Assembly (NCBI GenBank): GCA_003248315.1
Contig: QKWM01000004.1
Coordinates: 992,001 to 1,056,000, forward strand
Origin: Streptomyces sp. SW4
GTDB taxonomy: Bacteria; Actinomycetota; Actinomycetes; Streptomycetales; Streptomycetaceae
DNA: 64,000 nt
Direction: 5' to 3'
Both the position numbers and the translations under genes were made by a program. This document shows positions 46,426-55,757 of this stretch, in pieces. The notes beneath the pieces were generated by a model. That model was not told the DNA's origin. It made no database searches and saw only the letters and a list, made by a program, of their open reading frames with translations. The first letter of the stretch is position 1. Each line of letters starts with the position of its first letter.

Positions 46426-48294
46426 TCACGCCGAGAGTTCCTCCCGCAACGCGTCCCGCAACCGCGCCGCCCGCTCCGCGACCTCCGCCGGCCCGGACGA
46501 CACGGCCAGGTCGGCCCACCGCTGCCCCTCGGCCAGCTCCCCCCGCCGCGCGTACACCAGCGCCAGCCGCAGCGCCGCCCGCCCGTGCCCGGCGTCCGCG
46601 GCCCGCCGCCACCACATCACGGCCTCCGGCTCGCTCCCCTCGCGGGCCAGCAGCAGCCCCAGGTTGAAGGCCCCGTTGCGGGACCCGGCCTCGGCCGCCT
46701 CCCGGTACCACCGCGCCGCCTCCACGACGTCGCCCCGCGCCGCGGCCAGCATCCCGACCCGCACCTGAGCCCGCCGGTGCCCCTGCGAGGCCGCCCGCTC
46801 GTACCACTCCTCGCACTCGGTCCGCTGGTGCGCGGGCTCGCCCAGTTCGTGCGCGGGCGCCGGCGGCCGGCGCGCGTCGAGCAGGGTGGCCAACCGGTAT
46901 GCCGCCTCCGCACTGCCGCCCCCGCGGCACACCGCAGGTACCGCTCGGCCGCCTGCTCGTCGCCCTCCCGCAGCCGCGCCATCCCGACCTGGAGCGCCGC
47001 CTCGGTGTGCCCGGCGGCGGCCGCCCGCTCGTACCACCGCAGGGCGGACTCCTCCTCCCGCGCCCGGCGTACAGGATGCCGAGGTTGAACGCCGCGTCGA
47101 CGCTGCCGGCCTCCGCCGCCTTGGAGAACCACGGCTCGGCCCCGGCCCGGTCGCCGCCCTGGAGCAGCAGCACGGCCAGCGCGTTGGCGGCCTCCCGGTG
47201 CCCCGCGTACGCCGCCCGCCGGTACCACTGCTCGGCCTGCGCGGTGCGCCCCTGCTCGGCGCAGAGCAGCCCCAGGTTGTACGCGCCGTTGTCGTCGCCG
47301 GCGTCCATCGCCGCCCGGTACCACCGCTCGGCCGTCTGCGTCTCACCGCGCTCGGCGTGCAGGGCCCCGAGGGCGTTGGCGGCGTTGCCGTCCCCGTCCT
47401 GCGCGGCCCGCAGCCACCACACGGCGGCGCTCTCGGTGTCGCCGGCGTCGCGCAGCAGGAAGCCCAGGGCGCAGGCGGCCCGCGGCTCGCCGTCCTTGGC
47501 GGAGGTGAGGTACCAGCGTCCGGCCTCCTTCAGCTCGCCGCGCTTCTCGAGGATCGCCCCGAGGTGCAGCGCGGCGCGCCGGTGACCGCGCGCCGCGGCC
47601 TGCCGGTACCACTGTTCGGCCTCCTGGGCGGCCGCCCGGGCCGCCTCGGTCGTCTCACCGCAGGCGCCGCCGACCGCTCCGGCGATCACGACACCGTTGT
47701 CGGCCGCGGCCTCCCGCGCCGCACGCCGGTCCAGCGCCCGCGCCAGCCGGTACGCGGCCTCCCGGTGCCCGCGCTCGGCCGCGGCCCGCATCCACCGCTC
47801 CGTACCGGGGTCGCCGCGATGCTCCAGCAGATCGGCGAGCGCGTAGGCGCCCAGGGCGTGCCCCTGCTCGGCGGACTGGCGCAGCCAGTACTCGGCCGCG
47901 GGCTCGTCGCCGCGTTCACGGAAGTGCCGCCCGAGGGCGTGCGCGGCCGCGGCGGACCCGGCGACGGCGGCGATCCGCCACCATCCGGCGGCCTCGTCGG
48001 CGTATCCGCGCTGGTGCAGCAGGACGCCGAGGTTGTTGGCGGCGGCGCGGTCACCGGCCGCGGTGGCGGCCCGCAGGTGGGGTTCGGCTCCGTCGAGATC
48101 TCCGCGGCGCAGCAGCATGGCCCGAGAACGCTCATCGCCTCGACGTCCCCGGCCTCGGCGGCGAGTCTCTGCCGCACTTCCTCGGCCACCTCGTCGGCGA
48201 CCCCACCGGCCTCGTCCCGGGCCTCTTCGGGGCCGGAAGGCTGCACAATCCGCTCTGCCTCGTACAGAGTTGCCATGTCCCCCATAACGTCCAT
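46426..48294 (-). CDS. Sel1-like/TPR repeat protein (three apparent frameshifts)
   Basis: About 623 residues made largely of Sel1-type repeats, for example AAANNLGVLLHQRGYADEAA, NGAYNLGLLCAEQGRTAQAE and AAFNLGILYAGRG, at roughly 36-residue spacing and about a dozen in number. Such solenoids bind protein partners. Breaks at CCC 48121-48123, CCC 47057-47059 and CCCCC 46919-46923 are each cured by one base. ATG 48294 (MDVMGDM). No catalytic domain, signal or membrane helix is visible. It lies exactly between two initiator tRNA genes on the same strand. Confidence 0.82.
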
Positions 48295-48457
48295 CGTCGC
48301 ACCACCTGCAACCCGGGTACACCTGGTATACCGCAGCCAGTGAGGTCACTTCAGCGTTTTGTCGACATGCCCACAGAGAGACAAGTCAAACACAGATCGT
48401 CCAACTCCCCTGGCCGGCACGGCCGTCGCCGGTATCGGCACATGCGTTCGCACACGC

Positions 48458-48492
48458 CGAAGGCCCGGATCCCTGGAGGATCCGGGCCTTCG
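48458..48492 (-). terminator. Terminator downstream of tRNA-fMet copy 2
   Basis: Perfect 15-base stem (CGAAGGCCCGGATCC, 48458-48472, with 48478-48492), CTGGA loop. Confidence 0.8.
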
Positions 48493-48521
48493 TGTCGTAC
48501 GCGTCGAGCGTCCGATATCAG

Positions 48522-48595
48522 TAGCGGGGACAGGATTTGAACCTGCGACCTCTGGGTTATGAGCCCAGCGAGCTACCGAGCTGCTCCACCCCGCG
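48522..48595 (-). tRNA. Initiator tRNA-fMet (CAU), copy 2
   Basis: 74 bases with the same initiator features as copy 1: unpaired first base, GGG/CCC anticodon stem, CAT anticodon. Here the acceptor strand has the full GGGG run. CCA is not encoded. Confidence 0.96.
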
Positions 48596-48646
48596 CCGTG
48601 TTGATCTCACAGTATCACGGCGCGGGACGGTCTCGTCGCCGGCGGT

Positions 48647-51627
48647 TCAGCCGCCGCCCGAGCCTTCACCCGGGCTGCTGTCGGGAGACGGGTCGGCGCT
48701 CGGACTCGCCTTGTCGCCCCGCCGTTGTCCCCGTTCTTCGAGCCGCCGCCCTGGTCGGCGCCCTGGTCGGCCTGCGCCTGGGCCCTCTCGGCACGCTCCA
48801 GCGCCTCCTGGAGGTCCTTCTGCGCCTCGCCGTACTTGGCCCAGTCGTTGTCCTTCAGGGCCTGCTGGCCGGCTTCGAAGGCGTCCTGCGCCTCCTGCAG
48901 GGCCTTCTGGACCGTGGGATCACCCGACGTGGGCGGCGGCGTGGTGGTGTCGTCGCCCTCCTCCGGCGGTTCCGTGGGCGCGCCCTCCGCTCCGAAGACC
49001 TTGTTCAGGGCCTCCTCGAGCGTGTCCTCGAACGCGGTGTTGCCGCCGTAGGACACCAGGACCTTGCGCAGCAGCGGGTACTTGAGGCCGCCGCCGCGGA
49101 CGTAGACCGGCTCGACGTACAGCAGGCCGCCGTCCAGCGGCACCGTCAGCAGGTTGCCGTACTCGACCTCCGAGTCGCCGCCGCGCAGCAGCCTGATGGA
49201 CTCGGCGATGTCCTGTTCGGAGTTGAACTGGCTCTGGACCTGCTTGGGTCCGTTGACCGTCGTGCTCGTCGGCAGCTTCAGGATTCTGATCTTGCCGTAG
49301 CCGTCGGTGCCCGCCTCGGCGTCGACGGCCATGAACGCGCTGAGGTTGTCCCGCCCGTTGGGCGTGAACGTCGTCGTCAGCGAGAAGGCCTGTTCCTTCT
49401 GGTCGGGCATCTTCAGGCTCAGGTAGTACGGCGGCACCGCGTCGCCCGACTTGTTGGTCGGGTCGTCCGGCACCTGCCAGACCTCGCTGCCGCTGAGGAA
49501 CGTGTTCGCGTCCTTCACGTGGTAGCGGGTGAGCAGTTCACGCTGGACCTTGAACAGGTCCTGCGGATACCGCAGGTGGGCCATCAGCTCGCCGGAGATC
49601 GCGCTCCGCGGCTCGACCGTGTCCGGGAAGGCCTTCATCCAGGTCTTCAGGACGGGGTCCTTGGTGTCCCACTGGTAGAGCTTGACCTCGCCGGTGTACG
49701 CGTCGACGGTCGCCTTCACCGAGTTGCGGATGTAGTTGACCTGGTTCTGCTGGGCCACCACCGCGCGCTGGTCGTTGGTCGCCGTGAGCGAGTCGGCGGT
49801 CGTGTCGCCGAGCGTCGTGCGCGAGGCGTACGGGTAGCCGTTGGTGGTGGTGTAGGCGTCGACGATCCACTGGATCTTGCCGTTCACCACGGCCGGGTAG
49901 GCGTCGCCGTCGATGGTCAGCCACGGGGCGACCGCCTCGACGCGCTCCTTCGGCGTGCGGTTGTAGAGGATCTTCGAGCCCTCGCCGATGGCTCCGGAGT
50001 ACAGGATCTGCGGCTCGCCGAACGCCGCCGCGTACGCCGCCCGGTTGACCGGGTTGGAGAGGTCGACCCCGCCGTCGCCGTCGTAGCTGAAGGTCTTCTC
50101 GCCGTCGTCGTCGGAGTAGTCGATCTCCTTCTGGGGGCCGCCGACGATCGAGTACGTGGTGGTCTTCTCGCCGTAGTAGATCCGCTGCTCGTACTCGCCG
50201 AGGTTGCCCTTGGAGGGCAGGTCGGACTCGGTGAAGACCGGGCGCCCGCGGGAGTCGACCTCGGTGCCCTTGGCGGCCACCACGCCGTAGCCGTGGGTGT
50301 AGCGGAAGTGGTTGTTGATCCAGTTCTTCTTGTCGACCCCGGCGAGGTTCAGCTCGCGCAGACCGATGACCGTGTCCTGCTCCTTGCCGTCGTCCGTGTA
50401 CCGGTCGACGTCGAGGTTGTTCGGGAACGCGTAGTACTTCCGCATCTGCTGGAGCTGCTGGAAGGTCGGCGAGACGATGTTGGGGTCCATGATCCGGATG
50501 CTGGCGGCGTCGGCGACGTCGTCCCGCAGCGTGGTCAGGTCCTTGGTCTTGCTCTCGCCCTGGTACTCGGTGACCTGCGTGCCGTCGATGCCGTACGCGT
50601 CCCGGGTCGCCTCGAGGTTCTTCGCGACGTACGGCGCTTCCTTGGCCTGCTCGTTCGGCTGGACCTGGAACTTCTGCACGAGCGCCGGGTACAGGCCGCC
50701 GATGAGGATGGCGGAGAGCACCATGAGGCCGAAGCCGATCACCGGCAGCTGCCAGGTGCGCCGCCAGATGGTGGCGAAGAACAGCAGCGCGCAGATGACC
50801 GCGATGCAGAACAGGATGGTCTTCGCCGGCAGGTAGGCGTTGGCGTCGACGTACCGCAGGCCGGTCCAGTTGTCCGTGGCCTTGAAGTCGCTGGACTTCA
50901 CCGCCAGGCCGTACCGGTCGAGCCAGTACGCGACCGCCTTGAGGGCAACGAAGATGCCGATGAGCACGGAGAGGTGCCCGGTGGCCGCGGCCGTGGCGCG
51001 CGCGCCCGGGCTGGTGATGCGCAGCCCGCCGTACAGGTAGTGGGTGAGCGCGGCGGCGATCACGGAGAGGATCGCGGCCGCGAAGCCGAAGCCGAGCAGG
51101 AACCGGTACCAGGGCAGGTCGAAGGCGTAGAACGCCACGTCCAGCTTGAACTGCGGGTCCTTCTGGCCGAACGGAACGCCGTTGACCCACATCAGCCAGG
51201 TCCGCCACTGGCTCGCCGCCGAGGCGCCGGCGATCAGGCCGACCAGGGCGGTGATGCCGAGCAGCAGCCACTTCTTGTACGGGGCGATGCCCATGCGGTA
51301 CCGGTCGAGGTTCTGCTGCTCCATGGACATGGCGCTCAGCGGCGGGCGCAGCCGGTGGGCCAGCCAGATGTTGAACCCGACGGCGAACGCCATCAGCAGG
51401 CCGAAGACGAAGAAGAGACCGATCTTGGTCCACAGGGTCGTCGTGAACACCGACGAGTAGTTGACCGACCGGTACCAGAGCCAGTCCGTCCAGAAGCCCG
51501 CGAACATGGTGAACGCCATGCCGAGGACGGCCAGGACACCCAACGTCAGTAGCAGGGTCCGGACACGCCGGGACGGGCGGCCCACTCTGATCCGTGGCCC
51601 CGTCGGGCCTCCGCCGCGGTCCGGCAT
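48647..51627 (-). CDS. UPF0182 family membrane protein (C-terminal frameshift)
   Basis: About 993 residues. Seven hydrophobic helices occupy the first about 300 residues (for example [20 protein letters not shown] and [20 protein letters not shown]). A large, probably extracytoplasmic domain follows (about 300-900), then an acidic Pro/Thr linker and a coiled, Gln/Ala-rich C-terminal helix ([20 protein letters not shown]). The family is conserved in actinobacteria and cyanobacteria without a known function. ATG 51627. The frame breaks at CCCC 48717-48720; one base gives the short tail [20 protein letters not shown] and a stop at 48647. It is divergent from the PPA1309 gene. Confidence 0.88.
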
Positions 51628-51791
51628 CTGGAAAGCCAAGGTGCGCCCCTCGAAGTCGCTGTTGAAAACCGTCAGGCCCTCGGGTCCGCGGGCCGTCCGT
51701 GCGCCCCGTGATCGCGGGCCCACACATATGCAACTTACTCATCGTTTACTCGGTTCCCGATTCCGGCCAGGAACGAGGCAGGATTGTGACC

Positions 51792-52334
51792 ATGTCCAAC
51801 ACCCCCATGGCGGCGAACCCGCTCACCCGTGCCGTGCTCGAGATCGACGAGTACGTCTCCGGCCTCGGCTGGGACCAGCCCGCCCGCCTTTTCGCCCTCG
51901 TCGACACCGCACGCCTGCGGGCCGAGCAGCCCTCGCTCGCCGACCGCCTCGGGCTGGACGGCGCGGAGGAGTCCTCCGGCCTCACCCCGATCGAGCAGGA
52001 CGAGATTCCAACGGACCAGCCGCTGGACGAGTTCCTGGGCACCATCGCCTGGCCCGACGCGGTGGCCGGCTGCGCTCTCAGCGTGGAGCGCCTGATGCTG
52101 CCGCCGTCCGCCGAGGCCCAGGTCCCCCAGGGCCTGGACGAGGAGAAGCTGACGGCGTGGGTGGCGGAGCACCCGGAGCGCCAGGAGGTCCGGATGACGG
52201 TGGCGGTGCTCCGCGACGGTGCCCGCGAGTCGGCGCTGCGGCTGCGGGAGAAGGACTCCCCCACGGAGGTCCTGACCGGTTCCGACCTGGTGCCGAACCT
52301 GGCCCAGGCCCTGTCGGCGACGTTCGCGGAGTAG
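51792..52334 (+). CDS. PPA1309 family protein, unknown function
   Basis: 180 residues, soluble and acidic, with no signal. Conserved-looking segments are AVLEIDEYVSGLGWDQPARL and WPDAVAGCALSVERLMLPPS. The family is restricted to actinobacteria and typically lies next to UPF0182 and the PDZ/Lon-type protease gene, as here. ATG 51792. Intact. It ends 9 bases before the stop of the convergent protease gene. Confidence 0.8.
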   Translation: MSNTPMAANPLTRAVLEIDEYVSGLGWDQPARLFALVDTARLRAEQPSLADRLGLDGAEESSGLTPIEQDEIPTDQPLDEFLGTIAWPDAVAGCALSVERLMLPPSAEAQVPQGLDEEKLTAWVAEHPERQEVRMTVAVLRDGARESALRLREKDSPTEVLTGSDLVPNLAQALSATFAE

Positions 52335-52343
52335 CGCCCCGGG

Positions 52344-53438
52344 TCAGCCCGCGGAGCATTTCGGCAGGCCGGCGGTGTCGCCGGACCTGATGTCGGCGAG
52401 CGCGTCGAGGGCGTCGTCGATGGTGCCCACCTTGACCAGGGTGAGTCCGTCGGGGACGTCCGCGGCGGCGGCCGCGCAGTTGTCGGCGGGCGTGAGGAAG
52501 TACTCGGCGCCCTTGGCCCGCGCGCCCACGGTCTTCATCTGGATGCCGCCGATCGGGCCGACCTTGCCGGCGTCGTCGATGGTGCCGGTGCCGGCGACGA
52601 ACGCGCCGCCGGTGAGGCTGCCCGGGGTGAGCTTGTCGTAGATGCCGAGCGCGAACATCAGTCCGGCGCTCGGGCCGCCCACGTCGGCGAGCTGGATGTC
52701 GATGGTGAACGGGAAGGTGTGGTCGGTGCCGGCCGCGATCCCGACGATGGCGCGCTTCTCCCCGGCGTCCTCGGAGGTCGTGGTGGTGATGGTGACCTTC
52801 TTCGTGACGCTCGGGTCCCGCTTCTCCTTCTCGGCTGCGGCCTGCTCGTCGGCGGGCACGATGGTGAAGACGACGTCCTCGCCGGGCTCGTGCCGGGTGA
52901 CGAGGTCCGCGACGTCGGCGGGCTTCTTCACGGCCGTGCCGTCGACGGCCTTGATCACGTCGCCCGCGTGCAGTTTGCCCTCGGACGGGGAGTCCTTGAC
53001 GACGGTGGAGACCACCACCCAGGACTTGACCGGGATGTCCAGTTCCTTCAGGGCGGCGACCTTGGCGCTCTCCTGGGACTGGCTGAACTCCTCGGCGTTC
53101 TCCTGGGTGGACTCCTCCTCGGTCTTGCCGTCGGGGTAGAGCGTGTCGTGCGGCACGACCTTGTTGTCGTGGGCGAGCCAGCCGTAGACGGCCTCGACGA
53201 GGTTCATCTTGTAGTCGGCGCTGGTGACCCGGACGGTGGTCATGTTGAGGTGGCCGCTCGTCTCGTAGGTCTTGTGGCCCGAGATCTGGAGCACCGGCTC
53301 GCCGTCGTGGTCCCCGAGGGTGTTCACCGTCGGCCCCGGGGACATCTCCGAATACGGCACGGGGATGAACACTCCCGCGCACAGGAGCGCGATCAGCATC
53401 AGGGTGGAGGCGAGCATCGTCGCGGTGCGGCGTGGCAT
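52344..53438 (-). CDS. PDZ domain-containing Lon-type (S16) membrane protease
   Basis: 364 residues. An N-terminal signal anchor (MLASTLMLIALLCAGVFIPV) precedes an exported part. The PDZ domain is around DSPSEGKLHAGDVIKAVDGT. The C-terminal S16 domain has the Ser-Lys dyad: GGPSAGLMFALGIYDKLTPG (Ser) and GPIGGIQMKTVGARAKGAEY (Lys). This is the YlbL-type family of secreted, membrane-tethered Lon-like proteases. ATG 53438, intact. Confidence 0.9.
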   Translation of the reverse strand: MPRRTATMLASTLMLIALLCAGVFIPVPYSEMSPGPTVNTLGDHDGEPVLQISGHKTYETSGHLNMTTVRVTSADYKMNLVEAVYGWLAHDNKVVPHDTLYPDGKTEEESTQENAEEFSQSQESAKVAALKELDIPVKSWVVVSTVVKDSPSEGKLHAGDVIKAVDGTAVKKPADVADLVTRHEPGEDVVFTIVPADEQAAAEKEKRDPSVTKKVTITTTTSEDAGEKRAIVGIAAGTDHTFPFTIDIQLADVGGPSAGLMFALGIYDKLTPGSLTGGAFVAGTGTIDDAGKVGPIGGIQMKTVGARAKGAEYFLTPADNCAAAAADVPDGLTLVKVGTIDDALDALADIRSGDTAGLPKCSAG

Positions 53439-53537
53439 GCCACGACAGTACGGGACGTCCCTGTCGGAGGACTGTCAGGGCGGCCCCGGTGACGCCGACC
53501 GGGTAGCCCGCGCCGGTGCCGGTGCGGGCGCGTCCGG

Positions 53538-53702
53538 TCAGGTCCGGGAGTGGGACCTCTCCATGGCCTCGCGGAACCGGGCGTATCCGTCCAGCTCGGG
53601 GCCGTCGCTACGGATCTTGCGGTTCCGGTTGGCCCAACTGCCCCAGAGGCTCGCGCCGATGACAGCCACGAGCGGAATCAGCAACCAGGCGAGCGCCGCC
53701 AT
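53538..53702 (-). CDS. 54-residue membrane protein
   Basis: The frame is MAALAWLLIPLVAVIGASLW, then a basic, soluble tail (ANRNRKIRSDGPELDGYARF) ending SHSRT. One N-terminal helix with a cytoplasmic tail is predicted. Codon use is typical of the strain (G/C at third positions). It lies alone between the protease gene and moaE on the same strand as both. Unknown function; small proteins of this form are common in Streptomyces. Confidence 0.7.
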   Translation of the reverse strand: MAALAWLLIPLVAVIGASLWGSWANRNRKIRSDGPELDGYARFREAMERSHSRT

Positions 53703-53825
53703 GCCGACCTCCCAACCCCTTGAGCGTCCGCGACTGACTGATCAGCAGATTAACCATCCGCAGTGACAACGCTCACGCCGGGGGTGCGGTTACGCAACCG
53801 GGAGACGCCCGAAGGGCTCGGCCGC

Positions 53826-54278
53826 TCAGCAGGCGCCGACCCACTCCTCGGTGCCGTCGGAGAACTTCTGGTGCTTCCAGATCGGCACCTCGTGCTTGAG
53901 GGTGTCGATCAGCTTCCGGCAGGCCTCGAACGCCTCTCCCCGGTGCGGACAGGCGACGGCGACGACGACGGCGAGGTCCCCGACGGCCAGGTCACCCACG
54001 CGGTGGACGGCGGCCAGGGCCCGTACCGGGTACTCGGCGACGACCTTCTCGGCGATCCGCCGCATCTCGGCCTCGGCGCTGGGGTGGCAGGAGTAGCCGA
54101 GCTCGTCGACGTCGGCGCCCCCGTCGTGGTTGCGCACGGTCCCCACGAACAGGGCGATCCCGCCGGCCGCGGCGTCCCCCACCGCCCGGAAGACCTCGTC
54201 CACGGACAGGGGCGTCTCCCGGATCCCGATCAGCTTGATCGGCTCCTGTGCGGCCTGCTCACCGGGGTGATCGTTCAT
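53826..54278 (-). CDS. moaE: Molybdopterin synthase catalytic subunit MoaE
   Basis: MoaE carries the active site that transfers sulfur from MoaD thiocarboxylate to precursor Z. Recognisable parts are GGIALFVGTVRNHDGGADVD, VHRVGDLAVGDLAVVVAVAC and VPIWKHQKFSDGTEEWVG with the catalytic Lys. I chose ATG 54278 because GGAGG lies 10 bases before it; ATG 54287 is too close to that site. 150 residues, intact. No other molybdenum cofactor gene lies in the window. Confidence 0.93.
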   Translation of the reverse strand: MNDHPGEQAAQEPIKLIGIRETPLSVDEVFRAVGDAAAGGIALFVGTVRNHDGGADVDELGYSCHPSAEAEMRRIAEKVVAEYPVRALAAVHRVGDLAVGDLAVVVAVACPHRGEAFEACRKLIDTLKHEVPIWKHQKFSDGTEEWVGAC

Positions 54279-54443
54279 GGGTGCCATGCCTCCATCGTGC
54301 CTCACGCCACGGACAGCGGGAATTGCCGCATCGCCCGGCACGCGTGCGTGCCGTTTTGGAGTCTCCTACAGGGGGCTCCTCCCGGGGCCGCCCGAGGCTG
54401 CCGGAACGGACCGGAAAGCGCCGATCCGCCCCGGGCCCGGCTC

Positions 54444-55565
54444 TCAGATCCGCCGGCGGGCCTTGCGGGCCCGGCGCACCACCGCGGCGGCGCCGAGCAG
54501 GGCCACCGTGGCACCGGCGGCGCCCGCCGCCGTGGCGTCCTTGCGGCCCAGGCGGCGGCCGGCGACCGTGTGCCGTCCGGCGACCTCCTCCAGCAGTTCG
54601 GCGAGGACCTCCTCGTTGGTGTACGCCGGGCGCCATCCGGCGTCGTGCAGCCGGCTGCCGCTGACCACCCAGGGGTACATCGTGTAGGCCAGGTCCCCAG
54701 CCGGGGACGGGGTCAGCCCGATCCGGTGCAGCCGTGCCGCGGCCCCCAGGGCGACGGCGGAGGGCAGCTCCATCCGGCGGATGCCGCTGAGCTCCTCGAC
54801 CTCCTCCTGCTCCAGCCACCCGTCGCAGCCGACGGCCAGCTCGCCCTCGACCTTCTCCAGCACGGCGTACTCCAGCGCGCTGCACAGGTCCTCGACATGG
54901 CAGAACTGCCACGCGGGCCGCGAGCCGGCCACCACCAGGAGGCGAGGGGACTCGAAGTACCTGGTCAGGGCGGTGTCCGTGCCGCCGACCAGCACCGCGG
55001 GCCGGACGACCGTGACGTTGAGGCCGGGGTGGGCGCGCGGTGCCCGGCGTGCGAGGCGCTCGATCTCCAGCAGGTCGCCGACGCCGGTGGCCTCGGCCGT
55101 GGCACGCAGCTCGGCGTCCTCCGACAGGGGCAGCTCGTTGTCCGGCAGCGCGCCGTAGACCATCGAGGAGGTGCACAGCACCACCCGGTGGACGCCGGCG
55201 GCCGCGGCGGCCGTCAGGACGGTCTGGGTCCCCCGGACGTTGTAAGCCGTCCGGGCGGCCGCGTCGGTCTCCAGGTCGAGGTCGAGCGCGAGGTGCACCA
55301 CCACGTCGGCGCCGCGCAGCTTGTCGGCGATGGCCGGGTCCCGTACGTCCAGGATGTGCCACTGCGCCTCGGTGCACTCGCCGCGCCGCTCGTCGATCGC
55401 GACGACCTGCTTGACCTCCTGCGACGCGGCCAGCCGCTCGGTGAGCAGCGCTCCGACGCCGGTCGCGGCACCGGTGACCGCGACGACGGGTCCGCGCGGC
55501 GCGGGACCGGCGGAACTGGTTGACTGGTTTCGCGCTGCGCGAACCTGCGGATCTGGGGAACTCAC
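54444..55565 (-). CDS. Atypical SDR (NAD-dependent epimerase/dehydratase-like) with C-terminal membrane anchor
   Basis: 373 residues, intact. The Rossmann motif is VAVTGAATGVGALLTERLAA, with ADVVVHLALDLD and VVLCTSSMVYGALPDNELPL (Ser and Tyr of the active site, lacking a clear YxxxK). The C-terminus holds a hydrophobic stretch (AGAAGATVALLGAAAVV) followed by RRARKARRR, which looks like a tail anchor with positive-inside charges. GTG 55565 follows GGAGA. It is divergent from the DUF2342 gene. Substrate unknown; a membrane-bound lipid or sugar nucleotide is one idea. Confidence 0.8.
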   Translation of the reverse strand: MSSPDPQVRAARNQSTSSAGPAPRGPVVAVTGAATGVGALLTERLAASQEVKQVVAIDERRGECTEAQWHILDVRDPAIADKLRGADVVVHLALDLDLETDAAARTAYNVRGTQTVLTAAAAAGVHRVVLCTSSMVYGALPDNELPLSEDAELRATAEATGVGDLLEIERLARRAPRAHPGLNVTVVRPAVLVGGTDTALTRYFESPRLLVVAGSRPAWQFCHVEDLCSALEYAVLEKVEGELAVGCDGWLEQEEVEELSGIRRMELPSAVALGAAARLHRIGLTPSPAGDLAYTMYPWVVSGSRLHDAGWRPAYTNEEVLAELLEEVAGRHTVAGRRLGRKDATAAGAAGATVALLGAAAVVRRARKARRRI

Positions 55566-55757
55566 CGGGCGTCTCCAGCGGTTGTCTTCAGTACGGGCGC
55601 GAGCGACGCGTACGTACCAGGTGGCATCCATCCTGCCGCAGGCCGTCAGTCGGCGAAGCACCGAGGCCCGATCCGCCCATGGTGTCTACGCTGGGTGGTG
55701 ATGTCGGGCAGCCGTGCCGCCGGAAAGAACCGGCGGCCCTACCAGCCGAGGAACCCC

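Noticed and set aside
48559..51552. A 997-codon plus-strand frame opposite UPF0182
   Set aside because: It has a Val/Arg/Gly-rich shadow composition, while the minus strand encodes a well-formed UPF0182 protein. No credible start or domain.
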